A DNA stretch of 8,455 bases, taken from assembly GCA_947856335.1 (NCBI GenBank), contig CANUCD010000042.1, positions 1 through 8,455 of the forward strand, given 5' to 3'. This stretch comes from an uncultured Bacilli bacterium. GTDB lineage: Bacteria; Bacillota_I; Bacilli_A; RF39; UBA660. The notes under the pieces were generated by a model that saw only the letters and a list, made by a program, of their open reading frames with translations, was not told the DNA's origin and searched no databases. Of the stretch, positions 1 through 7,605 are shown piece by piece (position 1 is the stretch's first letter; each line of letters begins with the position of its first letter). The position numbers and the translations under genes are program-made.

Positions 1-2
1 AT

Positions 3-710
3 ATGAAAGGCAAATTAATTGTAATTGAAGGAACGGATTGTTCAGGAAAAGAAACCCAAAGTAAATTATTAGTCGAAAGACTAAAAAAAGATGGCGAAAA
101 AGTAAAAACGATTTCTTTTCCTATGTATGATACTCCAAGTGGAAGAATAGTAGGAGCTTGTTTACTAGGAAAGCCTTATTTATGTGAACAACATCTAAAA
201 GAAAATCATGGTTTTTTTCCTGAGGGTGGAGGAAATGTTGATAGTATGACTGCTCTTTGTTATTATGCTGCTGATAGACGTTATAATTTACCAACTATTA
301 AAAAATACATAGATGATGGTTATACTCTAATTATAGATAGATATACGCCAAGCAATATGGCTCATCGTGGAGGGATGTTAGAAACTAAGGAAGAAAGAAT
401 AAAGATGTATGAAAAAATAAGTGTTTTAGAATACGATTTATTAGAACTACCACGTCCAGACCAAGTAATACTTTTATATATGCCATATGAATATGCTTGT
501 AAACTAAAAAAAGATAGAAGCGAACTTCCTGATGAAGTAGAAAAAAACGAAAAATATTTAAAAAAAGGTGAAGAAGCTTATTTAGAGTTAGCAGACTTAT
601 ATAAATATGATGTTATAAACTGTGTTGCTAACAATGAAATTCGTTCAATTGAAGATATTAACGAAGAAATATATAAGTTAATAAAAACGAGAAGTTATCA
701 TACTAAATAA
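3..710 (+). CDS. tmk: Thymidylate kinase-like dNMP kinase
   Basis: Predicted cytosolic kinase that phosphorylates dTMP to dTDP with ATP for dTTP synthesis. Seen in the 235-residue product: an N-terminal P-loop GTDCSGKETQ (residues 10-19, K16), the YYAADRR segment (87-93) matching the family's AADR helix, the DRYTPSN motif (112-118) matching the TMP kinase DRY signature, and a DRS segment (171-173) in the lid region. The order fits TMP kinases. The protein is longer than the usual 200-215 residues, with extra sequence around 55-80 that contains a Gly-rich turn. The P-loop is unusual: KET replaces the common KTT/KST, and Cys13 replaces Gly. The ATG is two bases from the window edge, so its ribosome binding site cannot be seen. 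The protein nevertheless begins as family members do, directly on the first beta strand (KLIVIEG), so the start is probably right. Another deoxynucleoside monophosphate specificity within the family is possible. Confidence 0.85.
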   Translation: MKGKLIVIEGTDCSGKETQSKLLVERLKKDGEKVKTISFPMYDTPSGRIVGACLLGKPYLCEQHLKENHGFFPEGGGNVDSMTALCYYAADRRYNLPTIKKYIDDGYTLIIDRYTPSNMAHRGGMLETKEERIKMYEKISVLEYDLLELPRPDQVILLYMPYEYACKLKKDRSELPDEVEKNEKYLKKGEEAYLELADLYKYDVINCVANNEIRSIEDINEEIYKLIKTRSYHTK

Positions 711-720
711 CTTCTTTTTT
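690..720 (+). terminator. Intrinsic terminator overlapping the tmk stop codon
   Basis: Perfect 8-bp stem GAAGTTAT (691-698) and ATAACTTC (707-714) with an 8-nt loop, followed by six T (715-720). The TAA stop (708-710) lies in the 3' arm, so the last codons of the kinase form the 5' arm. This separates the kinase gene from the next transcription unit. Confidence 0.8.
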
Positions 721-722
721 CA

Positions 723-736
723 TACACTTTAGTGTA
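723..736. repeat. Operator-like palindrome upstream of the wall operon promoter
   Basis: TACACT-TT-AGTGTA is a 6-bp inverted repeat with a 2-nt centre. It lies about 18 bp upstream of the -35 box at 755. The centre is too short for a good RNA hairpin, and the preceding terminator is already complete, so a DNA-level protein binding site is the more natural reading. An overlapping alternative symmetry exists (ACTTT-AGTGT-AAAGT, 726-740). No regulator is identifiable from this alone. Confidence 0.35.
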
Positions 737-754
737 AAGTAAAACCAGCATTTA

Positions 755-782
755 TTGACAATTTAATTATAGATGATATACT
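755..782 (+). promoter_or_regulatory. Sigma-A-type promoter of the PLP enzyme-dapF-murE operon
   Basis: A perfect -35 TTGACA (755-760), a 16-bp spacer and a -10 TATACT (777-782, five of six consensus positions). Transcription is expected to start near 788-790, giving a leader of about 30 nt before the ATG at 819. That is too short for a T-box, an S-box or another leader riboswitch. Any control must therefore act at the promoter, or there is none. Confidence 0.75.
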
Positions 783-808
783 AAGACTAGATAAATGTTT
801 CTGCATTT

Positions 809-814
809 AGGAGG
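809..814 (+). promoter_or_regulatory. Ribosome binding site fixing the PLP enzyme start
   Basis: Perfect AGGAGG four bases before the ATG at 819. An in-frame ATG at 795 has no comparable site and would lie only about 6 nt from the expected transcript start, so 819 is the preferred start. Confidence 0.85.
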
Positions 815-818
815 TTAT

Positions 819-1997
819 ATGAAAAATTTTACAAATTATACAGTTTATGACAAAAAAGAAGGATTACATGACGAAACAAAATTAGCAAGAGGAGCACTAG
901 GACATGATCCTGTAACAGGAGCTATTAGTTTTCCTATTTTCCAATCTTCTACTTATAGACATATTGGAATAAAAGAAAACACAAATTTTAACTACAGTCG
1001 TATTATCAATCCCACAAGAGAAGAATTTGAACGGACAATGGCAATGCTTGACCATGGCTATAGAGCTTTTGCTGTATCTAGTGGTATGGCTGCAACTTCT
1101 CTTGTATTAACCATGCTAAAACCAAAAGAACACATTTTAGTATCAGATGATGTTTATGGTGGGACTGTAAGAGCCTGTGATGAAGTATTAAAATATAATA
1201 ATGTAGAATATAATCAAGTTGATTTTACTAATTTAGAAGAAGTAAAGAAAAATACTAAACCAAATACCAAGATGATGTTTATTGAAACCCCAACAAACCC
1301 TATGATGAAAGTAGCAGATATTGCTGAAATTTGTAAGTTTGCTCATTCTAAAGGCATTACGGTAGTTGTAGATAACACATTTTTAACAAGCTACTATCAA
1401 AAACCACTTGATTTAGGTGCTGATATTGTTGTATATAGTGCTACTAAATATATTGCTGGTCACAATGATGTTTTAGCAGGTGTTGTCGTTGTTAAAACTA
1501 AAGAACAAGCCGATTACTTAAACTTACAAATGGCAATCTATGGTGCTTGTCTTGCTCCAATGGATTCATGGTTAGCCCTAAGAGGACTTAAAACTCTTGC
1601 AGTACGTATGGATAGACATAACGAAAATGCCAAAAAAATAGCCGAATTCTTACGCAACCATCCAAAGGTTAAAAAAGTTTATTATGTTGGATTTCCTGAT
1701 CATCCACAGTATGATATTACTCTAAAACAAAGTAAAGGTTTTGGGGGTATGATATCATTTGATTTAGAAGATATGGAAACTGTAAATAAATTTTTAGAAA
1801 AAATAAACTTAATATTATTCGCTGAAAGTTTAGGTGGAGTAGAAAGTCTAGTTACTCATCCAGCATCAAGAACCCACACCGAAGTATCAAAAGAAGCCAG
1901 AGAAAAACTAGGTATAACTGATACCCTACTTAGACTATCAGTCGGAATTGAAAACGTTGATGATTTAATAGCTGATATTAAACAGGCTTTAGAATAG
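819..1997 (+). CDS. Cystathionine gamma-synthase/lyase-family PLP enzyme
   Basis: PLP-dependent Cys/Met metabolism enzyme, 392 residues, the usual length for the family; cytosolic and normally a tetramer. Visible landmarks align well with methionine gamma-lyase/cystathionine enzymes: YSR (59-61, cofactor phosphate contacts from the partner subunit), SSGMAA (87-92), Tyr113 in VYGGT (stacks on PLP), Asp185 in VDNTF, the Schiff-base lysine Lys210 in SATKY, AESLGG (335-340), and Arg372 in RLSVG for the substrate carboxylate. Gly115 stands where methionine gamma-lyase has its characteristic Cys, so it is probably not a typical methioninase. GHNDVLAG (214-221) recalls cystathionine gamma-synthases. 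Synthase, lyase, beta-lyase or sulfhydrylase activity cannot be separated by eye. It is the first gene of an operon with dapF and murE: its stop codon overlaps the dapF ribosome binding site and the gap is 9 nt. The context could mean a role in making a sulfur-containing wall diamino acid (inference). The frame extends upstream to an ATG at 795, which is not preferred. Confidence 0.88.
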   Translation: MKNFTNYTVYDKKEGLHDETKLARGALGHDPVTGAISFPIFQSSTYRHIGIKENTNFNYSRIINPTREEFERTMAMLDHGYRAFAVSSGMAATSLVLTMLKPKEHILVSDDVYGGTVRACDEVLKYNNVEYNQVDFTNLEEVKKNTKPNTKMMFIETPTNPMMKVADIAEICKFAHSKGITVVVDNTFLTSYYQKPLDLGADIVVYSATKYIAGHNDVLAGVVVVKTKEQADYLNLQMAIYGACLAPMDSWLALRGLKTLAVRMDRHNENAKKIAEFLRNHPKVKKVYYVGFPDHPQYDITLKQSKGFGGMISFDLEDMETVNKFLEKINLILFAESLGGVESLVTHPASRTHTEVSKEAREKLGITDTLLRLSVGIENVDDLIADIKQALE

Positions 1998-2002
1998 GAG
2001 GT
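1996..2002 (+). promoter_or_regulatory. dapF ribosome binding site overlapping the upstream stop codon
   Basis: AGGAGGT four bases before the dapF ATG. Its first two bases are the end of the TAG stop (1995-1997) of the PLP enzyme gene. This arrangement favours translational coupling. Confidence 0.8.
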
Positions 2003-2006
2003 ATTT

Positions 2007-2864
2007 ATGAGATTTACTAAAATGCAAGCCTACGGTAATGATTATGTATATATCGATGCCATCAATCAAAAATTAGATAATTTAAACGAATTAGCCAAAT
2101 TTGTATCGGACCGTCATTTTGGCATAGGTAGTGATGGAATGGTTCTTATTTGTCCAAGTGATATAGCTGACTTTAGAATGCGTATCTTTAATCCAGATGG
2201 AACAGAAGCAGAAATGTGTGGCAATGCTATAAGAAGTGTTGGGAAATATGTATATGACCATAAACTAACAGATAAGAAGACTTTAAAGATTGAAACATTA
2301 GGAGGCATCAAAACTTTAGAATTAGAAGTAAAAGATGGAATAGTAACAAATATTAGAGCAAATATTTCCAAGCCAATTTTTGATGCTGATAAAGTACCTG
2401 TAAATACAACTAAAGATAAATTTATTATGGAAGAAGTAGAAATATTAGGTCAAAAGTTTAAATTAAGTAGTTTATCCTGGGGAAATCCTCATACAGTATT
2501 ATTTGTAGATGATGTTATGAATTTTGATGTAGCAAAGTTTGGTCCAGCGATTGAAAATAATAGAGAAGTATTTCCTAATAGAACAAATGTCACTTTTGCT
2601 GAAGTCGTAAATAAGAATTATATCAAAATAAGAGAATGGGAAAGAGGAACAGGGGAAACAATTGGCTGTGGTACGGGTTGTTCAACAGCAGTTGTAATAG
2701 CAAGTACTCTTGGCCTAACAAAAAGAAAATGTAAAGTAGAGCAAATAGGAGGTATTCTAGAAATAGAATATCAAGATAATGGTGAATTATACATGATTGG
2801 TCCAAGTAATTTCGTTTTTGAAAGTGAAATAGATGTATCACATATAATAGGAGGTAGAAAATGA
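2007..2864 (+). CDS. dapF: Diaminopimelate epimerase
   Basis: Cofactor-independent epimerase that converts LL-diaminopimelate to meso-diaminopimelate in the cytosol, the last step before DAP enters peptidoglycan or is decarboxylated to lysine. The 285-residue length matches the family. Seen: the N-terminal KMQAYGNDYVYID start (5-17), GSDG (41-44), the first catalytic cysteine Cys71 in MCGNAIR (70-76), WGNPH (158-162), RTNV (192-195), and the second catalytic cysteine Cys221 in GCGTG (220-224) after ERGTGET. Cys225 is an additional nearby cysteine. Both halves of the pseudo-symmetric fold are present, so the enzyme looks intact. The gene is embedded between the PLP enzyme and murE, and its TGA stop overlaps the murE ATG by 4 nt. 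No other lysine/DAP pathway gene (dapA, dapB, dapL, lysA) is visible here. DapF enzymes are known to act on lanthionine in Fusobacterium, which matters given the sulfur enzyme next door. Confidence 0.96.
   Translation: MRFTKMQAYGNDYVYIDAINQKLDNLNELAKFVSDRHFGIGSDGMVLICPSDIADFRMRIFNPDGTEAEMCGNAIRSVGKYVYDHKLTDKKTLKIETLGGIKTLELEVKDGIVTNIRANISKPIFDADKVPVNTTKDKFIMEEVEILGQKFKLSSLSWGNPHTVLFVDDVMNFDVAKFGPAIENNREVFPNRTNVTFAEVVNKNYIKIREWERGTGETIGCGTGCSTAVVIASTLGLTKRKCKVEQIGGILEIEYQDNGELYMIGPSNFVFESEIDVSHIIGGRK
2849..2855 (+). promoter_or_regulatory. murE ribosome binding site inside dapF
   Basis: AGGAGGT within the last codons of dapF, spaced 5 nt from the murE ATG at 2861. With the 4-nt ATGA stop/start overlap, it indicates coupled translation of dapF and murE. 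Confidence 0.8.
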
Positions 2865-4324
2865 AAAAATTAAAAGAAGTATTAAATGGGATTGGCTATA
2901 CTGTTTTATCAGGTTCTGATGAAATAGAAATAAGTGATATTAAATATGATAGTAGAAAAGTTGAAAAAAATGATATTTATGTAGCTTTAAAGGGTTTTAA
3001 CACTGATGGACATGATTACATACCTGAGGCAATTTCTAAAGGAGCAAAAGTTATTATTATCTCTAAAATCCTAAATATTGTAGGTAATGTAACAGTAATT
3101 AAAGTAGATGATACAAGACTTGCTCTAGCTTATATGTCTGCTAATTATTTTGATCATCCAGCTAAAAAGTTAACACTTATTGGTGTAACAGGAACAACTG
3201 GAAAAACGACAACAACGCATATGATACGAGACATTTTACTTAAAAATAATATTAAATGTGGACTTATTGGAAGTATTGGTATTAAATATAATGATAAAGT
3301 TATTCATACTGATAATACAACTCCCGAATCATACGAAGTAGAAAAATACTTTAAAGAAATGTTAGAAAATAAAATGACTCATGTTGTCATGGAAGCATCT
3401 TCGCAAAGTTTTAAACTAAATCGTCTTGCTGGTATTACTTTTGATATAGGTGTTCTAACTAATGTTACAAGTGATCATATTGGTCCAGGAGAACATAGTT
3501 CACAAGAAGAGTATGTCTCATGTAAAAACAAACTATTTTTAAATAGTAAAGAAGTAATTAGTAATAATGATTCTCTTTACTTAAAAGAAGTATTAAAAGG
3601 TGTAGAAGTACCAATTACAACATATGCAATGAATAAAGATGCTGATTTAAAAGGATGCGATATTAAACTAATTAACTCTAAAGAGTTTTTAGGCAGCGAA
3701 TTTACAACAACTGGACTTATTAAAGATACTTTTAAAATAGATATGCCTGGAGAATTTAATATTTATAATGCTCTATGTGCTTTATTAGTCTGCTATAAAC
3801 TAGGAGTAGATATGAATAAAGCCAAAGAAGCTTTACTAGAAATTAGAGTAAGAGGTCGTATGGAAATAGCCTTAGTTACTCCAACATATAAAGTTTTAAT
3901 CGATTATGCTCATACAGAAGATGGAATGAAAGGTCTTGTAAAAACATTAAAAGACTATAAACCTAAAAGATTAGTAAGTATTTTTGGTGGAGGAGGTAAT
4001 CGTCCTAAAGAACGACGTTACAATCTAGGTGAAATTATTGGAGGAGCTTCTGATTTAAGTATTTTAACGATGGATAATCCAAGATTTGAAGAAATAACAA
4101 GTATCAATAATGATATCAAAGTTGGTCTTGATAAAGTTGATGCTAAATATATTGAAATACCTGATAGAAAAGATGCTATTAAATATGCATGTGAAAATGC
4201 CGAAGAAGGAGATTTAATTCTTTTAGTTGGTAAAGGTCATGAAGAATATCAAGATATTAAAGGTGTAAAGTATTATTTTAATGAACTAGATGTTATAGAA
4301 GAAATTAAGAAGAATCTAAAATAA
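2861..4324 (+). CDS. murE: UDP-MurNAc-tripeptide synthetase, meso-DAP type
   Basis: Mur ligase that adds the third stem-peptide residue to UDP-MurNAc-L-Ala-D-Glu in the cytosol using ATP. The 487 residues span the three Mur domains: an N-terminal UDP-binding domain (about 1-100), a central ATPase with P-loop GTTGKTTT (111-118), TTPES (153-157), DH (205-206) and the presumed carbamylated lysine Lys222, and a C-terminal domain with GGGGNR (376-381), DNPR (405-408) and GKGHEEY (458-464). Positions matching the E. coli MurE contacts for meso-DAP are all kept: Arg381, Asp405, Asn406, Arg408, Gly458 and Glu462. DNPR is the known hallmark of DAP-adding rather than Lys-adding enzymes. Two segments differ from textbook MurE: SDHIGPGEHSS (204-214) replaces the usual RDHLDYHG region, and NRPKERR (380-386) replaces DRDxxKRP. 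This suggests a divergent MurE branch. It is the last gene of the operon, downstream of dapF, consistent with using DapF's product. Confidence 0.9.
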   Translation: MKKLKEVLNGIGYTVLSGSDEIEISDIKYDSRKVEKNDIYVALKGFNTDGHDYIPEAISKGAKVIIISKILNIVGNVTVIKVDDTRLALAYMSANYFDHPAKKLTLIGVTGTTGKTTTTHMIRDILLKNNIKCGLIGSIGIKYNDKVIHTDNTTPESYEVEKYFKEMLENKMTHVVMEASSQSFKLNRLAGITFDIGVLTNVTSDHIGPGEHSSQEEYVSCKNKLFLNSKEVISNNDSLYLKEVLKGVEVPITTYAMNKDADLKGCDIKLINSKEFLGSEFTTTGLIKDTFKIDMPGEFNIYNALCALLVCYKLGVDMNKAKEALLEIRVRGRMEIALVTPTYKVLIDYAHTEDGMKGLVKTLKDYKPKRLVSIFGGGGNRPKERRYNLGEIIGGASDLSILTMDNPRFEEITSINNDIKVGLDKVDAKYIEIPDRKDAIKYACENAEEGDLILLVGKGHEEYQDIKGVKYYFNELDVIEEIKKNLK

Positions 4325-4335
4325 TCTTCTTTTTT
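4307..4335 (+). terminator. Intrinsic terminator overlapping the murE stop codon
   Basis: Stem AAGAAGA (4307-4313) with TCTTCTT (4325-4331), an 11-nt loop, and a T run through 4335. The TAA stop (4322-4324) is in the loop. The stem is A/G-rich and weak, so some read-through into pduL is likely. Confidence 0.6.
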
Positions 4336-4346
4336 CTTTCTAAAAA

Positions 4347-4355
4347 TGGTAAAAT
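4347..4355 (+). promoter_or_regulatory. Possible extended -10 promoter for pduL
   Basis: TGG followed by TAAAAT (4350-4355) fits an extended -10 element. The -35 region (TTCTTT, about 4327-4332) is poor and lies in the terminator T run. A start near 4362 would give a very short leader just covering the ribosome binding site. The alternative is expression by read-through from murE. Confidence 0.4.
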
Positions 4356-4360
4356 AAAAT

Positions 4361-4370
4361 AGAAGGTGAT
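4361..4370 (+). promoter_or_regulatory. Ribosome binding site fixing the pduL start
   Basis: AGAAGGTGAT includes AAGGTGAT, a long match to the anti-Shine-Dalgarno complement, 4 nt before the ATG at 4375. In-frame GTG 4366 and ATG 4369 lie inside this site and are therefore unlikely starts. Confidence 0.75.
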
Positions 4371-4374
4371 GCAA

Positions 4375-4933
4375 ATGGAAAATAAAATAATTGGTAAAAT
4401 TGCTGTAAGCAATAGACATGTACATTTAACAAAAGAAGTTTATGATACTTTATTTGAAGAACCATTAAGTATTAAAAGACCACTTAATCAAATAGGAGAA
4501 TTTGCCTCTTTTCAAACAGTAACATTAAAAACAGAAAAAGCAGAAATACCTAGTGTAAGAGTAATTGGTCCACTTAGAAAATATAATCAAGTAGAAATAT
4601 CAAGAAGTGATGCAATTATTTTAGGACTTAATCCTCCAGTAAGACAAAGTGGCGATTTAGAAGATAGTGAGACCATCACTCTTATTGGTCCTAAAGGAGA
4701 AATTACTTTAAAAGATGCTTGTATTCAAGCCGAAAGACATATTCACATGAATGAAAAAAAAGCTCAAGAATTAGGATTAAAACATGAAGATATGGTACAT
4801 TTAATTGTGGATAATGATAAAGGTGGCGTAATGGATGCATTTGTAAAAGTAAGTAGTAATGGTTTTTATGAAATACATATTGATAAAGATGATGCAAATT
4901 GTTTTATGCTTAAAACAGGTGATGAGGTTATAA

Positions 4934-4944
<11 letters not shown>
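4375..4944 (+). CDS. pduL: PduL-type phosphate acyltransferase
   Basis: Predicted zinc-dependent phosphate acyltransferase interconverting acyl-CoA (acetyl- or propanoyl-CoA) and acyl-phosphate. It is unrelated in fold to Pta but can replace it in acetate/ATP formation. The 189 residues contain the two tandem PduL domains. Seen: NRHVHL (13-18; His15, His17) and ERHIHM (120-125; His122, His124), which supply the metal ligands, plus PPVRQSGD (87-94), whose Arg90 matches the family's catalytic arginine. The protein begins only a few residues before the first domain and lacks the N-terminal encapsulation peptide of microcompartment PduL enzymes. No shell-protein genes are nearby. This suggests a free cytosolic housekeeping enzyme rather than a propanediol-utilisation component. 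The following dus gene starts inside its 3' end, so the two are probably co-expressed. No acetate kinase gene is in view. Whether it prefers acetyl or propanoyl substrates cannot be read from the sequence. Confidence 0.9.
4924..4927 (+). promoter_or_regulatory. Ribosome binding site supporting the TTG start of dus
   Basis: GAGG (in TGAGGT) inside the pduL coding region, 6 nt before the TTG at 4934. No ATG occurs before residue 21 of the dus frame, and that ATG would remove the conserved first beta strand (VVLAP), so the TTG is the best start. Confidence 0.65.
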
Positions 4945-5920
<976 letters not shown>

Positions 5921-5929
<9 letters not shown>

Positions 5930-5941
5930 TCTTCTTTTTTT
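5921..5941 (+). terminator. Intrinsic terminator overlapping the dus stop codon
   Basis: GAAGA (5921-5925), GTAA tetraloop (5926-5929), TCTTC (5930-5934), then seven T. The TAA stop (5927-5929) is in the loop. The stem is only 5 bp, but the GNRA-like loop and the immediate T run support a terminator. Confidence 0.65.
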
Positions 5942-6001
5942 ATACTACAAATTACCAAGACTATAAAATTTGCTGCTTTTACTAAAAAATAAAAGTCAAA
6001 C

Positions 6002-6035
6002 AAAAACCCTATCATAATAAAACAATAGGGATTTT
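6002..6035 (-). terminator. Intrinsic terminator of murC
   Basis: CCCTAT (6007-6012) pairs with ATAGGG (6025-6030) around a 12-nt loop. Flanking A and T runs add pairs after one A-A mismatch. Read on the minus strand, the hairpin is followed by TTTTTGTTT, as expected for murC transcripts, about 60 nt after its stop. The + strand copy ends in ATTTT and could weakly stop read-through from dus. Confidence 0.75.
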
Positions 6036-6040
6036 ATAAC

Positions 6041-6060
6041 TAAAGAAAACTATTTCTTTA
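6041..6060. repeat. Small AT-rich inverted repeat downstream of murC
   Basis: TAAAGAAA (6041-6048) and TTTCTTTA (6053-6060) form an 8-bp stem with an ACTA loop, between the murC stop and its terminator. The heptamer TTACTAA is tandemly repeated beside it (6063-6076). It may be an mRNA 3' structure; no function is evident. Confidence 0.4.
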
Positions 6061-6090
6061 TATTACTAATTACTAAGTAAAAAAATTAGA

Positions 6091-7464
6091 TTATTGATTA
6101 AGTAAAATTTTAGCAACTTGATTAACAGGACCTGCCCCAATAGTTAAAATCAAATCATTTTCTTTTATATGTGTGCTTAAATAATCAGCAATTTTTTCAT
6201 AATTAGGAATATGGATAACATTTGGATTATCTTTTTTTATGAGGCGAACTAATTCATCTTCTTTAACATTCCAAATATTAGTTTCACGAGCAGGATAAAT
6301 ATCACAGATAATAACATGATCAAATTGACTTAATACTTTAGCAAATTCCTTTAAGTGTTCATAAGTTCTACTATAAGTATGTGATTGAAATACAGCCCAA
6401 GTCTCATTATGTTTAATAGCTTTACTTGATTGATAAGTAGACATAATTTCAGTTGGATGATGTGCAAAATCATCAAAAATATGAGCTTTTTTGTATTCTC
6501 CTAAATATTCAAATCTTCTTCCTACACCACTAAATTCTTTTAATGCCTTTTTTATTGTTTCTTTATCGATATGATAATTTAGAGCCATCAAAGTAGCAGC
6601 CATTGCATTCATAATATTATGATTTCCTAAAACCCCAAGCTTAAAAGTATCAAAATATTTTCCATGATAATAAATATCAAATGTTGGAAAACCTAAAGGA
6701 GAGTAAGTAATATTCTTAGCAATCATTGTAGCCTTTTCATTATAAATAGCATATGTACTAACATTTTTATTTGTAAAATCTAAATCTTGAATATTAGCAT
6801 CATCAATATTAACAACTAAATATCCATTATGAGGAACCATATCTATATATTTTTGAAAAGATTTTTTTGTATTTTCAATAGTTTTAAAATAATCTAAATG
6901 ATCATCATCAATATTTAATATAATTTCACTAGTAGGGTGAAAATGTAAAAAAGAATCTACATACTCACAAGCTTCTAAAATAAAATATTTATTTTCACCT
7001 ATATAATAATTACCACCAATCTTTTTTAAAGATGCACCAATATTTATAGTTGGATTTAAATTAGCCTGCAAAAATATAGAAGCAACCATACTAGTTGTTG
7101 TACTTTTACCATGAGTACCACTAATACAGATTAAATTTTCATATTTTTTAGTATACTCGCCAAGAAAAACAGCTCGCTCAACAGTTTCAATATCATTTTT
7201 TCTAGCACAAACCATTTCCTTATCATCATCACTAATAGCGGCAGTATATATAATTAAATCAGCATTTAAAACCATATTTAAATCATGTCCAATAATAACA
7301 GGTATACCAATACTTTCTAAATATCTTGTATTATCAGATTCTTGCATATCACTACCTGTAACTATTTTTCCATCATGATGAAGCATAGCAGCAATCGCAT
7401 ACATACTAGCACCACCTATACCAATTAAATGAATATTTTGATAATCACTAATTTCTTTTTTCAT
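6091..7464 (-). CDS. murC: UDP-N-acetylmuramate--L-alanine ligase
   Basis: First Mur ligase of peptidoglycan precursor synthesis: joins L-Ala to UDP-MurNAc with ATP in the cytosol. The 457 residues contain the N-terminal nucleotide-sugar domain beginning HLIGIGGASM (12-21), a central ATPase with P-loop GTHGKSTTT (116-124, Lys120), EACEYVDSF (164-172), NIDDDHLDYF (184-193), a GNHNIMNA segment, and a C-terminal domain with DDFAHHP. GxHGKST and the FAHHP motif distinguish MurC from MurD/E/F. GASM replaces the more usual G-x-GMS in the first glycine loop, a modest deviation. The start at 7464 is preferred over an in-frame ATG at 7476 because a GAGGTGGA site (7467-7474) lies just before it and the predicted promoter leaves almost no leader for the upstream ATG. 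It is a single-gene unit converging on dus, not part of a dcw cluster. Confidence 0.96.
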   Translation of the reverse strand: MKKEISDYQNIHLIGIGGASMYAIAAMLHHDGKIVTGSDMQESDNTRYLESIGIPVIIGHDLNMVLNADLIIYTAAISDDDKEMVCARKNDIETVERAVFLGEYTKKYENLICISGTHGKSTTTSMVASIFLQANLNPTINIGASLKKIGGNYYIGENKYFILEACEYVDSFLHFHPTSEIILNIDDDHLDYFKTIENTKKSFQKYIDMVPHNGYLVVNIDDANIQDLDFTNKNVSTYAIYNEKATMIAKNITYSPLGFPTFDIYYHGKYFDTFKLGVLGNHNIMNAMAATLMALNYHIDKETIKKALKEFSGVGRRFEYLGEYKKAHIFDDFAHHPTEIMSTYQSSKAIKHNETWAVFQSHTYSRTYEHLKEFAKVLSQFDHVIICDIYPARETNIWNVKEDELVRLIKKDNPNVIHIPNYEKIADYLSTHIKENDLILTIGAGPVNQVAKILLNQ

Positions 7465-7466
7465 AT

Positions 7467-7474
7467 TCCACCTC
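7467..7474 (-). promoter_or_regulatory. Ribosome binding site fixing the murC start
   Basis: On the minus strand GAGGTGGA lies 2 nt before the ATG at 7464, with the GAGG core 6 nt away. It overlaps the alternative upstream ATG (7476-7474), which has no site of its own. Confidence 0.75.
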
Positions 7475-7487
7475 ATAACTTTATTAT

Positions 7488-7517
7488 ATTATATACTCTA
7501 AAATAAGAAATAAGCAA
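7488..7517 (-). promoter_or_regulatory. Probable murC promoter
   Basis: Minus strand -10 TATAAT (7493-7488, perfect) with a weak -35 TTGCTT (7517-7512) at an 18-bp spacing. Upstream A/T runs could act as an UP element. A second TATAAT (7488-7483) overlaps but has no matching -35. The expected leader is about 17 nt. Confidence 0.55.
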
Positions 7518-7522
7518 TAAAA

Positions 7523-7547
7523 ATTCTTTTTTTTTATAAAAAAGAAT
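7523..7547. repeat. Inverted repeat between divergent promoters
   Basis: ATTCTTTTTT (7523-7532) and AAAAAAGAAT (7538-7547) form a perfect 10-bp inverted repeat with a 5-nt spacer. It covers the -35 position of the rightward promoter and lies just upstream of the murC promoter. It could be an operator, or merely A/T tracts that assist promoter activity. Confidence 0.45.
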
Positions 7548-7555
7548 GTTATAAT
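7547..7555 (+). promoter_or_regulatory. Extended -10 promoter of the exported protein gene
   Basis: TGT followed by a perfect TATAAT (7550-7555) forms an extended -10 element. The -35 region is only a T run. The expected start near 7562 gives a leader of about 44 nt ending in the GGGGAGGAG ribosome binding site (7594-7602) before the ATG at 7606. Confidence 0.6.
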
Positions 7556-7605
7556 TAGATTGGTTAATTTTAAATAATAGTTTTTTAGATATAGGGGAGG
7601 AGTTT

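Noticed and set aside
711..818. Possible T-box or S-box riboswitch before the sulfur-metabolism gene
   Set aside because: The predicted leader is only about 30 nt, and no T-box or S-box conserved core is present.
795..818. N-terminal extension of the PLP enzyme from the ATG at 795
   Set aside because: No ribosome binding site, almost no leader from the mapped promoter motif, and a perfect AGGAGG before the ATG at 819.
2114..2371. Minus-strand open frame within dapF
   Set aside because: Antisense to the first catalytic half of DapF, with no start signals or recognisable motifs.
4703..4897. Minus-strand frame rich in His, Tyr and Leu within pduL
   Set aside because: The odd composition is the antisense reading of an AT-rich gene; no ribosome binding site is present.
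6063..6076. Tandem TTACTAA heptamers as a repeat array or CRISPR-like element
   Set aside because: Only two short copies in AT-rich spacer; no spacers, longer units or further copies nearby.
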